The notes under the pieces are model-generated. The model made no database searches, was not told the DNA's origin, and worked only from the letters and a program-made list of their open reading frames with translations. The position numbers were made by a program, and so were the translations under genes. Of a stretch of DNA of 44,733 nucleotides, positions 33,003 through 41,034 are shown in pieces. Each line of letters opens with the position of its first letter. Position 1 is the first letter of the stretch. The stretch comes from CAYYFX01 sp964471155 (GTDB lineage Bacteria > ARS69): positions 1 to 44,733 of the forward strand of contig CAYYFX010000023.1 of the NCBI GenBank assembly GCA_964471155.1, in the 5' to 3' direction.

Positions 33003-34111
33003 GCCGCCCTCCGCGCCTGCGCGGCCAGGTCCAGCACGAGCTCCTCCATCACTTCCCCCGCGCCCTCGCCCTCGCCGGTCTTGATGTCCACCTCGGCCTG
33101 GCGGACGCGGGCCATCATGCCGCGCAGCACGACGGGGTCGAGGCCGCGCGCCACCTCGAACCGCTTGAACGCGGCGAACGGATGCATGCCGGTCACGTCG
33201 TCCGGCCCCTTCCCGAAGAGGCCGTTCTCGAGGCGCGTCGCCACGCGGCTCTGGTAGGCGCGGTAGTCCCCGAACGGCGGACGTCCCGCGGCGTCCCACA
33301 GGAGCCGTGCCTGCAGCAGGTGCCGCGTCTGCCGGGTGAGGAACGTCAGCGCCACGAGCGGATGCGTGCCCGAGACCGCCAGGTCCTTCAGCAGCTCGCG
33401 GGCGCGCGGTCCGTCCCCGCGCGCCACCGCCTCGGACACGTCCCAGACCGCGTCCTCCTTCGTCTTCCCCACCAGCTTCTCGAGATCCGCCGCGCGGATG
33501 CGATCGCGGTCCAGGCAGTACAGCACCGCCTTGTCGAGCTCCGCGCGTAGCTGCTCCATGTCCCTGCCGGCCCGCGCGAGGAGGAGCCGCGCCCCGTCGG
33601 GGTCCAGCTTCTTCCCCTCCTCCGCCGCCTTCTCGCCCAGCCAGTGCAGCAGGTCGTCGTCCTTCTGCTCGTTCAGCTCCAGCACGACGCCGCGCGCCGC
33701 GAGCCCCTTGTAGCCGCGCACCCGCTTGTCCGGCTTGTCCCCCGGCGTGTCCCCGAGCGACGCGAACACCACGGCCGAGCCCGGGCCGAGCCCCGTGTCC
33801 AGGAGGGCGAGGAGCCGGTCCGCCGCGTCGCCCGCCAGCAGCGGGGCGAAGCTCCGGATCACCGCCACGCGCGCGGAGGCGAACAGCCCGAGGGAGAGCA
33901 CGGGGTCCAGCGCGGCGTCCGGGGTGAGCCCGGCCGCGTCCACGCGCACCAGCTCCGCGCCGGCGCCTTCCGCCAGCGCGCGCGCGATGGCATCCGCCGC
34001 CGTGCGCACGAGGTACCGCTCCGTGCCGTGCACGAGGTAGATGGACTTGCCGTCGCCCTTGCGGATGGAGCCGAGCTCCTTGGCCAGCTCGCGGGCGCCC
34101 TGGATCGGCAT
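32999..34111 (-). CDS. holA: DNA polymerase III delta subunit (HolA)
   Basis: The delta subunit opens the beta clamp. The 370 residues show SIYLVHGTERYLVRTAADAI at the N-terminus and RVAVIRSFAPLL. The helical region has LAARAGRDMEQLRAELDKAVLY-type sequence typical of HolA (KVLYCLDRDRIRAADLEKLV, THPLVALTFLTRQTRHLLQARL). Start ATG at 34111 with CGGAGGG 3 bases upstream. It overlaps holB by 4 bases. Confidence 0.93.
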   Translation of the reverse strand: MPIQGARELAKELGSIRKGDGKSIYLVHGTERYLVRTAADAIARALAEGAGAELVRVDAAGLTPDAALDPVLSLGLFASARVAVIRSFAPLLAGDAADRLLALLDTGLGPGSAVVFASLGDTPGDKPDKRVRGYKGLAARGVVLELNEQKDDDLLHWLGEKAAEEGKKLDPDGARLLLARAGRDMEQLRAELDKAVLYCLDRDRIRAADLEKLVGKTKEDAVWDVSEAVARGDGPRARELLKDLAVSGTHPLVALTFLTRQTRHLLQARLLWDAAGRPPFGDYRAYQSRVATRLENGLFGKGPDDVTGMHPFAAFKRFEVARGLDPVVLRGMMARVRQAEVDIKTGEGEGAGEVMEELVLDLAAQARRAA

Positions 34112-34165
34112 CGGCCCTCCGGGAAAGAAACCGGCGAATGATACCGGATGGGCGCACGCCGTGTC

Positions 34166-34194
34166 GCGGGCGGCGACGCTCCGCCGCCGCCCGC
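34166..34194 (-). terminator. 10-bp hairpin after the phosphofructokinase gene
   Basis: gcgggcggcg and cgccgcccgc pair perfectly around a 9-base loop, starting 6 bases past the pfk stop and ending about 55 bases before holA. No T-run follows, so it may only partly separate the two transcripts. Confidence 0.45.
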
Positions 34195-34199
34195 GCCCC

Positions 34200-35384
34200 T
34201 CAGCCGGTGAGGACGAACAGCGGCTTCCCGCCGAAGCTCTCGTAGATGGGGCGGAGCCGGTCCGTGTTGTAGTGCCGCCCCACGTCGATCATCTTCTTCT
34301 CGCCCACCACGCGGTCCACCGGGACCCGGTCGTACCGGCCGTGGTTCAGGCACACGAGGAGACCGGTCTGGTTCGCCAGGATGAGGTCCAGCGCCAGGTT
34401 CCCGAACACCATGGGCACGATGGAGTCCAGCGCGTCCGGATCCCCGCAACGCACGAGGTAGCCGAGCCGCTGGTTCAGCACGTTCACGCGCCGCCCCTCG
34501 TTGTGCGCGGGCGAGCGCTCCTTCAGGAGCGCCGCCACCTTGTCCCCGATCCCGCCCAGCTTGCGGTGGCCGAACATGTCCTTCTCGTCCCCCTCGAAGG
34601 ACATGCTCTCCGCGCCCTGCACCACGGCGCCCTCCGACACGAGCACGACCGAGTAGTGGCTGGGGTGGCGGTCCCGGTCCATGCTGAGCAGGCCGCAGAG
34701 GCGATCGATGTCGAACGGATGCTCCGGGATGACGCAGCGGTCCGCCGCGCCGGCCATCGTGGGAAGCAGCGCGGTGAAGCCCGCGTACCGTCCGAAGACC
34801 TCGATCACCAGGAACCGCTCGTGCGAGCCGGCGGTGGTGCGCAGCCGGTGCGTCAGCTCGATCGTGCGCGTGACGCACGTGCTGAACCCGATGCAGTAGT
34901 CCGTGCCGGGCACGTCGTTGTCCATGGTCTTCGGGATGGCCACCACCTTCACGCCCTCCTTGTGCAGGCGCACGCCGTAGCTGAGCGTGTCGTCCCCGCC
35001 GATGGGGATGAGGTAGTCCACGCCGAGGAACTCCAGGTTCCTCAGCACCTCGGGCGTGAGGTCGTTCACCTCGTCGGCGTAGGTTCCGGCCAGGTGCGGC
35101 GGGAGGTTCACGTGCGGCACGTGGCTGGGCCGCGTGCGCGACGTGTGCAGGAACGTGCCGCCGGTGCGCCCGGCGCGGTTCACGATCTCCTCCGTGAGGA
35201 CCTGCACGCAGTCCGTGTTGTCCGCGTCGTTGTCCCGCACCAGCTCCACCAGGCCGGCCCAGCCGCGCTTGATGCCGATCACGCGGTAGCCTTCGCGCAC
35301 GGCCCGCACCGTGACGGCGCGAATGGCCGGGTTGAGCCCGGGGACGTCGCCGCCCCCCGTCAGGATCGCGATCGTCTTCGCCAT
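34200..35384 (-). CDS. 6-phosphofructokinase, PPi-type signature
   Basis: The enzyme phosphorylates fructose 6-phosphate. The 394-residue protein has GGGDVPGLN (phosphate-donor loop), GGDDTL (129-134) and PKTMDND (151-157) with the catalytic Asp. The residues at the positions that separate ATP- from PPi-dependent enzymes are D132 (Gly in ATP type) and K152 (Gly in E. coli PfkA), the pair typical of pyrophosphate users. The substrate-binding region has EVFGRYAGF. It starts at the ATG at 35384 after GGAGG and follows the amidase by 15 bases. A PPi enzyme would make this step reversible. Activity is inferred from two residues. Confidence 0.9.
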   Translation of the reverse strand: MAKTIAILTGGGDVPGLNPAIRAVTVRAVREGYRVIGIKRGWAGLVELVRDNDADNTDCVQVLTEEIVNRAGRTGGTFLHTSRTRPSHVPHVNLPPHLAGTYADEVNDLTPEVLRNLEFLGVDYLIPIGGDDTLSYGVRLHKEGVKVVAIPKTMDNDVPGTDYCIGFSTCVTRTIELTHRLRTTAGSHERFLVIEVFGRYAGFTALLPTMAGAADRCVIPEHPFDIDRLCGLLSMDRDRHPSHYSVVLVSEGAVVQGAESMSFEGDEKDMFGHRKLGGIGDKVAALLKERSPAHNEGRRVNVLNQRLGYLVRCGDPDALDSIVPMVFGNLALDLILANQTGLLVCLNHGRYDRVPVDRVVGEKKMIDVGRHYNTDRLRPIYESFGGKPLFVLTG

Positions 35385-35399
35385 GGCCCGTCCTCCGCC

Positions 35400-36740
35400 C
35401 TAGGGCGTCTTCACCCGCAACCGCTGTCCCGGCCGGACCGACGCGTCGTCGATCCCGTTCGCCGCGCGCAGCGAGTCCACGCTCATGGAGTACGCCTGCG
35501 CGATCTGCACGAGGGACTCCCCGCGCGCCACGGTGTGCATGCGCCAGCCCATGCGCGGGATCTCCACGTCCTCGCAGTACCGCACGATCCCCTCCGCCAG
35601 CGCGGCGACGAAGGCGTCCCGGTTCTCCTTCGACTTCGCGAAGCGCACGTCATCCCGGTTGGACAGGAACGCCACTTCCACCAGCGCCGCCGGGATGAAG
35701 AGCTGCTTCAGCACGGCGAAGCCGGCCTGCTTCACCGGCCGGGTCTTCACGTTCCGGAGCTTCGCCACCTCGTCGTTCATGCTCACGGCGAGGCGCTGGC
35801 TGCGCTCCACGGTATCCGATTGCCGCAGGTCGACAAGCATCCGGGCGAGGTTGTCCGAGGACCTCGTGTCGGCCGGCGGGAGGCCGCCCACCAGGTCGGC
35901 CGAGTTCTCCACGTCCTCCAGCTCCCGGGTGGCCCGGTCGTCCGCCCCCTTGAGGGACACGAAGAAGATCTCCGTGCCCCGCGCCTGGGGGGACGGAGCG
36001 GCGTTGAAATGGACGCTCACGAAGAGGTGCGCCCCCTTCTCCTCCGCGATCTGCCGGCGCTTCCCGAGGGGCACGAAGTAGTCCCCGGTGCGCGTCAGGG
36101 CCGCGCGGAAGCCGGGGTGGCGTTCGATCGCCGCCGCCAGCGCCTTGGAGAAGTCCAGCGCGAGGTGCTTCTCCTTCAGGCCGTCCGGGTTGCGGCGGCC
36201 GGCGTCCTCGCCGCCGTGGCCGGGATCCACCATGACGAGGAAGTCGCCGATCGTCTCCGGGCCGATGCGGCGCTCCACGCGCGGCCGCGGCTCCGGGATC
36301 CCCGGAACGCTGCCGGCGGCCGCGGGCCGCTTGACGTCCAGGACCAGCCGGTCGGGCTTGTCCTCCACGCGCTCCAGGGCGAAGACGTCATAGCGAGCGG
36401 TCAGCTCCAGGTCGAGCACGATGCGGCCGGGTTCCCCGGGCTTCGCCGGCGGGCCGAAGCGGATGCGCTGGACGAGCCCGTCGCCCACCTCGATGGGGGC
36501 GGCGTCGAGCCGGAAGACCGCGTCGTCGATGTCCACGACCACGCGCGGCGGGGTGTCGAGCGCGAGGTGCCGGTAGGACGCCGCGCCGGAGAGGTCCACC
36601 ACGATCCGCGTGTGGTCCGGCGCGGACCAGAAGCGGACCGCCTGGACCTCGGTGGCCGGCGCCGGCGTGGCGGCGGCAGCGGCGAGGGCCGTGGCGAGGA
36701 GGATCGCCGGGATGCGGGCGGGAAGCCGGTGGACGGTCAA
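35400..36740 (-). CDS. N-acetylmuramoyl-L-alanine amidase (AmiC-like) with AMIN and LysM domains
   Basis: The periplasmic amidase cleaves the peptide from peptidoglycan, chiefly at division. The 446 residues start with a signal peptide, then an AMIN domain (about 30-140, VQAVRFWSAPDHTRIVVDLS). Amidase_3 (about 167-395) has zinc ligands in VDPGHGG, a Glu in LKEKHLAL, a His in VSVHFNAA, and the catalytic Glu in ALVEVAFLSN. A LysM (MHTVARGESLVQIAQAYSMS, about 400-446) ends it. TTG at 36740 is used, with GGAG 9 bases upstream. It is the first gene behind a strong promoter and followed closely by pfk. Confidence 0.94.
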   Translation of the reverse strand: MTVHRLPARIPAILLATALAAAAATPAPATEVQAVRFWSAPDHTRIVVDLSGAASYRHLALDTPPRVVVDIDDAVFRLDAAPIEVGDGLVQRIRFGPPAKPGEPGRIVLDLELTARYDVFALERVEDKPDRLVLDVKRPAAAGSVPGIPEPRPRVERRIGPETIGDFLVMVDPGHGGEDAGRRNPDGLKEKHLALDFSKALAAAIERHPGFRAALTRTGDYFVPLGKRRQIAEEKGAHLFVSVHFNAAPSPQARGTEIFFVSLKGADDRATRELEDVENSADLVGGLPPADTRSSDNLARMLVDLRQSDTVERSQRLAVSMNDEVAKLRNVKTRPVKQAGFAVLKQLFIPAALVEVAFLSNRDDVRFAKSKENRDAFVAALAEGIVRYCEDVEIPRMGWRMHTVARGESLVQIAQAYSMSVDSLRAANGIDDASVRPGQRLRVKTP

Positions 36741-36790
36741 CTCGGGGGTCTCCGCGGGATGCCGGGACGGACGTGCACGGCGTCGAGGGA

Positions 36791-36820
36791 AGCCTAGGAA
36801 CCGCGCGGAGGAGGTGTCAA
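36791..36820 (-). promoter_or_regulatory. Strong sigma70-type promoter of the amidase/pfk block
   Basis: On the minus strand a perfect TTGACA (36820-36815) and TAGGCT (36796-36791) are 18 bases apart. Transcription near 36784 gives a leader of about 43 bases to the TTG at 36740. It is the best match to consensus in the window. Confidence 0.6.
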
Positions 36821-36966
36821 GGCGCGCTCTCGGGTCCGTCTACCCGCGGGAGGGCGCGCCGGTTCCGCAGGCACGCCCGGACGGCGCCGCCGCGGGCAAC
36901 CGGGTCCGCTTTCGGCCGCCGCGCGCGGGCCCCTTGGGGTAGTCTCCGCGGTTTCCCGGGGGCGCC

Positions 36967-37923
36967 ATGAACGCCGCGATCGATACGACCCACCCGAGCC
37001 GCTTCCGGATCGCGGCCGCCTTCCTGGCGGTCTACGTCATCTGGGGCTCCACCTACCTCGCCATCCGCTTCGCGGTGGAGACGCTTCCCCCGCTCCTGAT
37101 GGCGGGGGTGCGGCACTTCGTCTCCGGCGTCATCCTCGTGGCCTGGGTCGCGCGCTCGCGCGCCATCCGGCCCACGCGGGAGCAGTACCGGGACGCGGCG
37201 ATCGTCGGGCTCCTGCTGCTGCTCGGGGGCAACGGGCTCGTGACGTGGGCGGAGCAGTGGGTGCCGTCCGGCCTCACCGCGCTGCTCGTGGCCACGGTGC
37301 CGCTCTGGATGGCGCTCCTGAACGGCGTGATCGACCCCGCCACGCGGCCGCACGCGCGCGGCTGGGCCGGGATCGCGCTGGGGCTGGGCGGCGTGGCGCT
37401 GCTGGTGGAGCCGCGCGGCGAGCTGGCCGCCGACGCGCGCACGCTGGCCGGCGCGTTCGGCGTGATCTGCGCGGCGCTGCTCTGGGCCACGGGCTCCGTG
37501 TACTCGCGCCGGGCGAAGCTGCCGCGCGACCGGCTGCTCTCCACGGGGATGCAGATGCTCTCCGGGGCGCTCGGGCTCGCCCTCGCGGGGCTGCTGGCCG
37601 GCGAGGCGGCGCGGGTGCACGTGGACGCCGTGTCGATGCGGTCGTTCCTCGCCCTGCTGTACCTCATCGTCTTCGGCTCGATCGTGGGCTTCACCGCCTA
37701 CGTCTGGCTGCTGCAGGTCGTGTCGCCCTCCAAGGTCGCCACCTACGCGTTCGTGAACCCGGCGGTGGCCGTGCTGCTCGGCGTGACGCTCGGCGGGGAG
37801 ACCCTCGCGCCGCGCACGCTCGTGGCCACCGCGATCATCGTGGCGTCCGTGGTGGCCATCACGACCGAGCGGCGCGCGCCGCGTCCGGCGGTGCCGCGCC
37901 CCGGGATCGACCGGGCGGCCTGA
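36967..37923 (+). CDS. EamA/DMT-family membrane transporter (YedA-like)
   Basis: The 318-residue protein has ten predicted membrane segments arranged as two EamA repeats, for example VYVIWGSTYLAIRFAVETLP (first repeat) and AFGVICAALLWATGSVYSRR (second). The family exports amino acids or other small metabolites. The substrate is not fixed by sequence. The start is the ATG at 36967 after CCGGGGGCGCC. It is divergent from the amidase and ends 6 bases before the convergent methyltransferase-like gene. Confidence 0.9.
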   Translation: MNAAIDTTHPSRFRIAAAFLAVYVIWGSTYLAIRFAVETLPPLLMAGVRHFVSGVILVAWVARSRAIRPTREQYRDAAIVGLLLLLGGNGLVTWAEQWVPSGLTALLVATVPLWMALLNGVIDPATRPHARGWAGIALGLGGVALLVEPRGELAADARTLAGAFGVICAALLWATGSVYSRRAKLPRDRLLSTGMQMLSGALGLALAGLLAGEAARVHVDAVSMRSFLALLYLIVFGSIVGFTAYVWLLQVVSPSKVATYAFVNPAVAVLLGVTLGGETLAPRTLVATAIIVASVVAITTERRAPRPAVPRPGIDRAA

Positions 37924-37929
37924 ACGGGG

Positions 37930-38526
37930 TCACCGCCCCCGTCGGGGACGCCACCGCGGAAACAGCGCGGGCACGTCGCGCGCGAAGGCCGCGTGTGCCG
38001 CGCCGAACCGCGCGCGCAGCAGCCGGTCCTCGCTGCGGATGCGGACGGCCGTGCCCGCGAGGTAGACGGCGGCGGCGCCGGCGACCGCGGCGGGCGTCGC
38101 CAGCAGCACGCCGGTCCCCGCCAGCATGCCGAGCATGGCGACGTACACGGGGTGGCGCACCCGGGCGTACGGGCCGTCCGTGACCAGGCGATCGCCGGCC
38201 GCCACCGAGGCCACGACGCGCCACTGCGCGCCGAGGACCGCGAGCGCCCGGTCCGACAGGGCGATCGACCCGGCGAGGAGCAGCGCGGCGAGGACCACCA
38301 CGCTCCACGCGACGGGGGTCGGCGCGACGGCCGGCAGCGCACGGGACGGATCGCGCAGCAGGTACAGCCCGAGGAAAGCCGCGGCCTCGAGCGCCAGCCC
38401 GACGAGCGACACGGGATCGCGCCGCCGCCGGGTGCGACGCCGCGCCCGCGCCCGCCACGCGAAGCTCGCGAGCGCCGCCGCCCACGCCGCGACCGCGACC
38501 CAGCGCCCCGCCGCCGCCGCGGTCAC
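37930..38526 (-). CDS. Isoprenylcysteine carboxyl methyltransferase-like membrane protein
   Basis: The 198-residue integral membrane protein has the DGPYARVRHPVYVAMLGM motif of the ICMT/PEMT family, followed by RIRSEDRLLRARFG. The family transfers methyl groups from S-adenosylmethionine to lipid-like substrates; many bacterial members are uncharacterised. The GTG start at 38526 overlaps the yaiI stop (GTGA). Cytoplasmic-face active site is expected from the family. Confidence 0.8.
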   Translation of the reverse strand: MTAAAAGRWVAVAAWAAALASFAWRARARRRTRRRRDPVSLVGLALEAAAFLGLYLLRDPSRALPAVAPTPVAWSVVVLAALLLAGSIALSDRALAVLGAQWRVVASVAAGDRLVTDGPYARVRHPVYVAMLGMLAGTGVLLATPAAVAGAAAVYLAGTAVRIRSEDRLLRARFGAAHAAFARDVPALFPRWRPRRGR

Positions 38527-38978
38527 GCGGACGCCCGCCGGATCTCCTGGATGACCTGGTCCAGCTTCTGCAGGAAGTTCGAGCGGTCCTTCCGGTCGAA
38601 GGGGGGCGGGCCGCCGCCGGCCGCGCCCATGTCGCGCAGGTTCGCCAGCAGCTCCCGGGACGCCAGCGCGTCCCCGATGTTGTCCTCGGTGAAGCGCCGG
38701 CCGTTGGGGCGAAGCACCGCGGCGCCGCGCTCCAGGCAGCGCGCGGCGAGCGGGATGTCCGTGCAGACCACCACGTCGCCCGCTCCCGCGCGCTCCGCGA
38801 TCCAGTCGTCCGCCGCGTCGAAGCCGCCCGGGACGGTGACGAGCTCCACGTCGCCCTCGCGCGGCGTGCGCAGGAAGCCGTTCGAGACCACGAACACCTT
38901 CCAGGTGTACCGCGCGGCCACGCGGTACACCTCGTCCTTCACCGGGCACGCGTCCGCATCCACGTAGACCGCGGACAC
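38523..38978 (-). CDS. YaiI/YqxD family protein (DUF188)
   Basis: The 151-residue protein matches the family over its whole length: VYVDADACPVKDEVYRVA at the start, FVVSNGF, ADDWIAERAGAGDVVVCTDI, IPLAARCLERGA, and NGRRFTEDNIG. DUF188 proteins are widespread and thought to be PIN-like putative nucleases, but a function has not been settled. The GTG at 38978 follows 13 bases after hflC, and the gene is coupled to the methyltransferase-like gene. Confidence 0.93.
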   Translation of the reverse strand: MSAVYVDADACPVKDEVYRVAARYTWKVFVVSNGFLRTPREGDVELVTVPGGFDAADDWIAERAGAGDVVVCTDIPLAARCLERGAAVLRPNGRRFTEDNIGDALASRELLANLRDMGAAGGGPPPFDRKDRSNFLQKLDQVIQEIRRASA

Positions 38979-38991
38979 CGCGCCCGCCCGC

Positions 38992-39924
38992 CTACCGGCC
39001 CGCGGCCCGGTCGAGGAACTTCGTGAAGTCCCCGTCCGTGGACAGCACGAGTGTCGTCGTGCTGTCCATCGTGGCCTGGTACGTCTCCATCGTCTTCAGG
39101 AACTCGTAGAACGCGCGCGAGTCCGGCGAGCGATCGAACGCCTCCGCGTAGATGCGGCTGGCTTCGGCGTCCGCCTTGCCGCGGATCTCCTCCGCCAGGC
39201 GGTACGCCTCCGACTGGATCCGCTTCAGGTCCCGCTCGCGCTCGCCCCGGATGCGCGACGCCTCGCCCTCGCCCTCGCTGCGGAACCGGTCCGCGATGCG
39301 CCGCCGCTCGGCGATCATGCGCTCGTTCACCTTGGACTGCACTTCCTGCACGTAGTTGATGCGCTTGAAGCGCACGTCCAGGATCTCGATGCCCAGGTCC
39401 GACGTGCGACCCTGGGCCTTCGCCAGCACCTCGCGGCGGATCGCCTCGCGCCCGACCTGGATGGAGTCCAGCTGCGCCTCCTCCACCTCGAACTCGTCCT
39501 TCGCCGGCTCCCGGTTCGAGATCCGGATCAGCTCCACGAGGTCGTGGTTGGCGATCGCGTTGCGCGTCTCGCCGTCCAGGATGTCGTCCAGGCGGGTCTG
39601 CGCGCCGCGCTCGTCCCGCAGGCGCTGGAAGTACAGCAGCGGATCCGTGATCCGCCACCGCGCGTACGTGTCCACCCAGATGAACCGCTTGTCCTTCGTG
39701 GGGAGCTGGTTCGCGTCCCCGTCCCACTCCAGGAAGCGCTTCTCGAAGCGGTGCACCTTCTGGATGAGCGGCACGCGCAGCTTCATGCCCGGCGTGTTCA
39801 CCGGGGCGCCCACCGGGCGGCCGAACTGCGTGATGATGACCTGCTCCCACTCGTTCACCACGTAGAACGACGTGAGCAGGACGAGCGCCAGGACCACCCC
39901 CGCGACGTTCAGCAGGCCCCTCAT
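38992..39924 (-). CDS. hflC: HflC, SPFH-domain modulator of FtsH
   Basis: The 310-residue inner-membrane protein has an N-terminal anchor (VAGVVLALVLLTSFYVV) and a SPFH domain. A long charged helix follows (KVNERMIAERRRIADRFRSE and GERERDLKRIQSEAYRLAEE). With HflK it forms a large periplasmic cage around FtsH. The ATG at 39924 overlaps the hflK stop (ATGA). No ftsH is in the window. Confidence 0.95.
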   Translation of the reverse strand: MRGLLNVAGVVLALVLLTSFYVVNEWEQVIITQFGRPVGAPVNTPGMKLRVPLIQKVHRFEKRFLEWDGDANQLPTKDKRFIWVDTYARWRITDPLLYFQRLRDERGAQTRLDDILDGETRNAIANHDLVELIRISNREPAKDEFEVEEAQLDSIQVGREAIRREVLAKAQGRTSDLGIEILDVRFKRINYVQEVQSKVNERMIAERRRIADRFRSEGEGEASRIRGERERDLKRIQSEAYRLAEEIRGKADAEASRIYAEAFDRSPDSRAFYEFLKTMETYQATMDSTTTLVLSTDGDFTKFLDRAAGR

Positions 39925-40922
39925 CGCTCACCTCCCGTCGCGCCGCGACCGTCCAGGTTCAGCAACGGCAGCACGCCGCGGATGGCGTCGTCCACGACCA
40001 CCTTCCGCTGCACCTGCGGCAGCACGACCCCCATCGTCTCCAGGTAGATGCGGCGGCGCGTGACCTCGGGAGCCTGCCGGTAGGCGTCGAAGTACGCCTT
40101 GAACCGGGCCGCGTCGCCCTGCGCGCGGTTCACGCGGTCCAGCGCGTAGCCCTCCGCCTCCTGCACGGCCTGCTCCGCCTCGCCGCGGGCGCGCGGGATC
40201 ACCTGGTTGTACTCGGATTGCGCCTGGTTGATCAGCTTCTCGCGCTCCTGCTGCGCCTGGTTCACCTCGTTGAAGCTGGGCTTCACCGGATCCGGCGGGT
40301 TCACGTCCTGCAGCACCACCTGGTCCACCTTGATGCCGGTGTCGTACTGGTCGCAGAGCGCCTGCAGCTCCTGCTCCACCAGCGACGCCGCCTCCGCGCG
40401 GCCCACGGTGAGGATCTCGTTCACGGTGCGATCCCCCACCACCTGCCGCATGACCGCCTCGGACATGGCGCGGAACGTCTCGCGCACGCCGCGCACGCGG
40501 AACAGGTACTTGTACGGATCCACGATGCGGTACTGCACCACCCACTCCACGACCGCCGCGTTCAGGTCGCCGGTGAGCATGTCGGACTCCTCGCTGAGCC
40601 CGGCGGTCGTGAAGTCGCTGCGCACCTCCTGCCCGACGGTGCGGAACCCGAACTCCTCCTTGAGCTGCCGCTGCACCGGGACCTTGATGACCCGCTCCAC
40701 GCCCAGCGGGATGCGGAAGTGCAGGCCGGGCTCCGAGCTGCGGACGACCTGCCCGAAGCGCACCACGATCCCGATCTCCTCCGGGTCCACGGTGTAGAAG
40801 CCGGTCAGGAGGACGAGGACGGCGAGGACCGCGAGCCCGATGCTCCGGAGCGTCCGTCCGAACCCGGGTCCGGGCCGGAAGGAGCGGATGTCGATGGGCT
40901 CGCCGAAGCGTCGTTGGTTCAT
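39921..40922 (-). CDS. hflK: HflK, SPFH-domain partner of HflC
   Basis: The 333-residue protein has a membrane anchor (LRSIGLAVLAVLVLLTGFYT), a SPFH domain (IGIVVRFGQVVRSSEPGLHF, VVEWVVQYRIVDPYKYLFRV), and a C-terminal helix (QAQQEREKLINQAQSEYNQV). It lacks the long Gly/Pro-rich N-terminus of E. coli HflK. The ATG at 40922 is near AGGCAGCC. It is coupled with hflC, and this is the first gene of the hflK-hflC-yaiI-ICMT minus-strand group. Confidence 0.95.
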   Translation of the reverse strand: MNQRRFGEPIDIRSFRPGPGFGRTLRSIGLAVLAVLVLLTGFYTVDPEEIGIVVRFGQVVRSSEPGLHFRIPLGVERVIKVPVQRQLKEEFGFRTVGQEVRSDFTTAGLSEESDMLTGDLNAAVVEWVVQYRIVDPYKYLFRVRGVRETFRAMSEAVMRQVVGDRTVNEILTVGRAEAASLVEQELQALCDQYDTGIKVDQVVLQDVNPPDPVKPSFNEVNQAQQEREKLINQAQSEYNQVIPRARGEAEQAVQEAEGYALDRVNRAQGDAARFKAYFDAYRQAPEVTRRRIYLETMGVVLPQVQRKVVVDDAIRGVLPLLNLDGRGATGGER

Positions 40923-41034
40923 GGGGCTGCCTCCGGCGCTGTCTTGGGGACGAACGGATCACCGGCAATCTAGCACAGGGGCCGCGCGCGGTCGTGGTAG
41001 GATGGTCGACCGCGTCCCGACGGAGAGTTACCGC

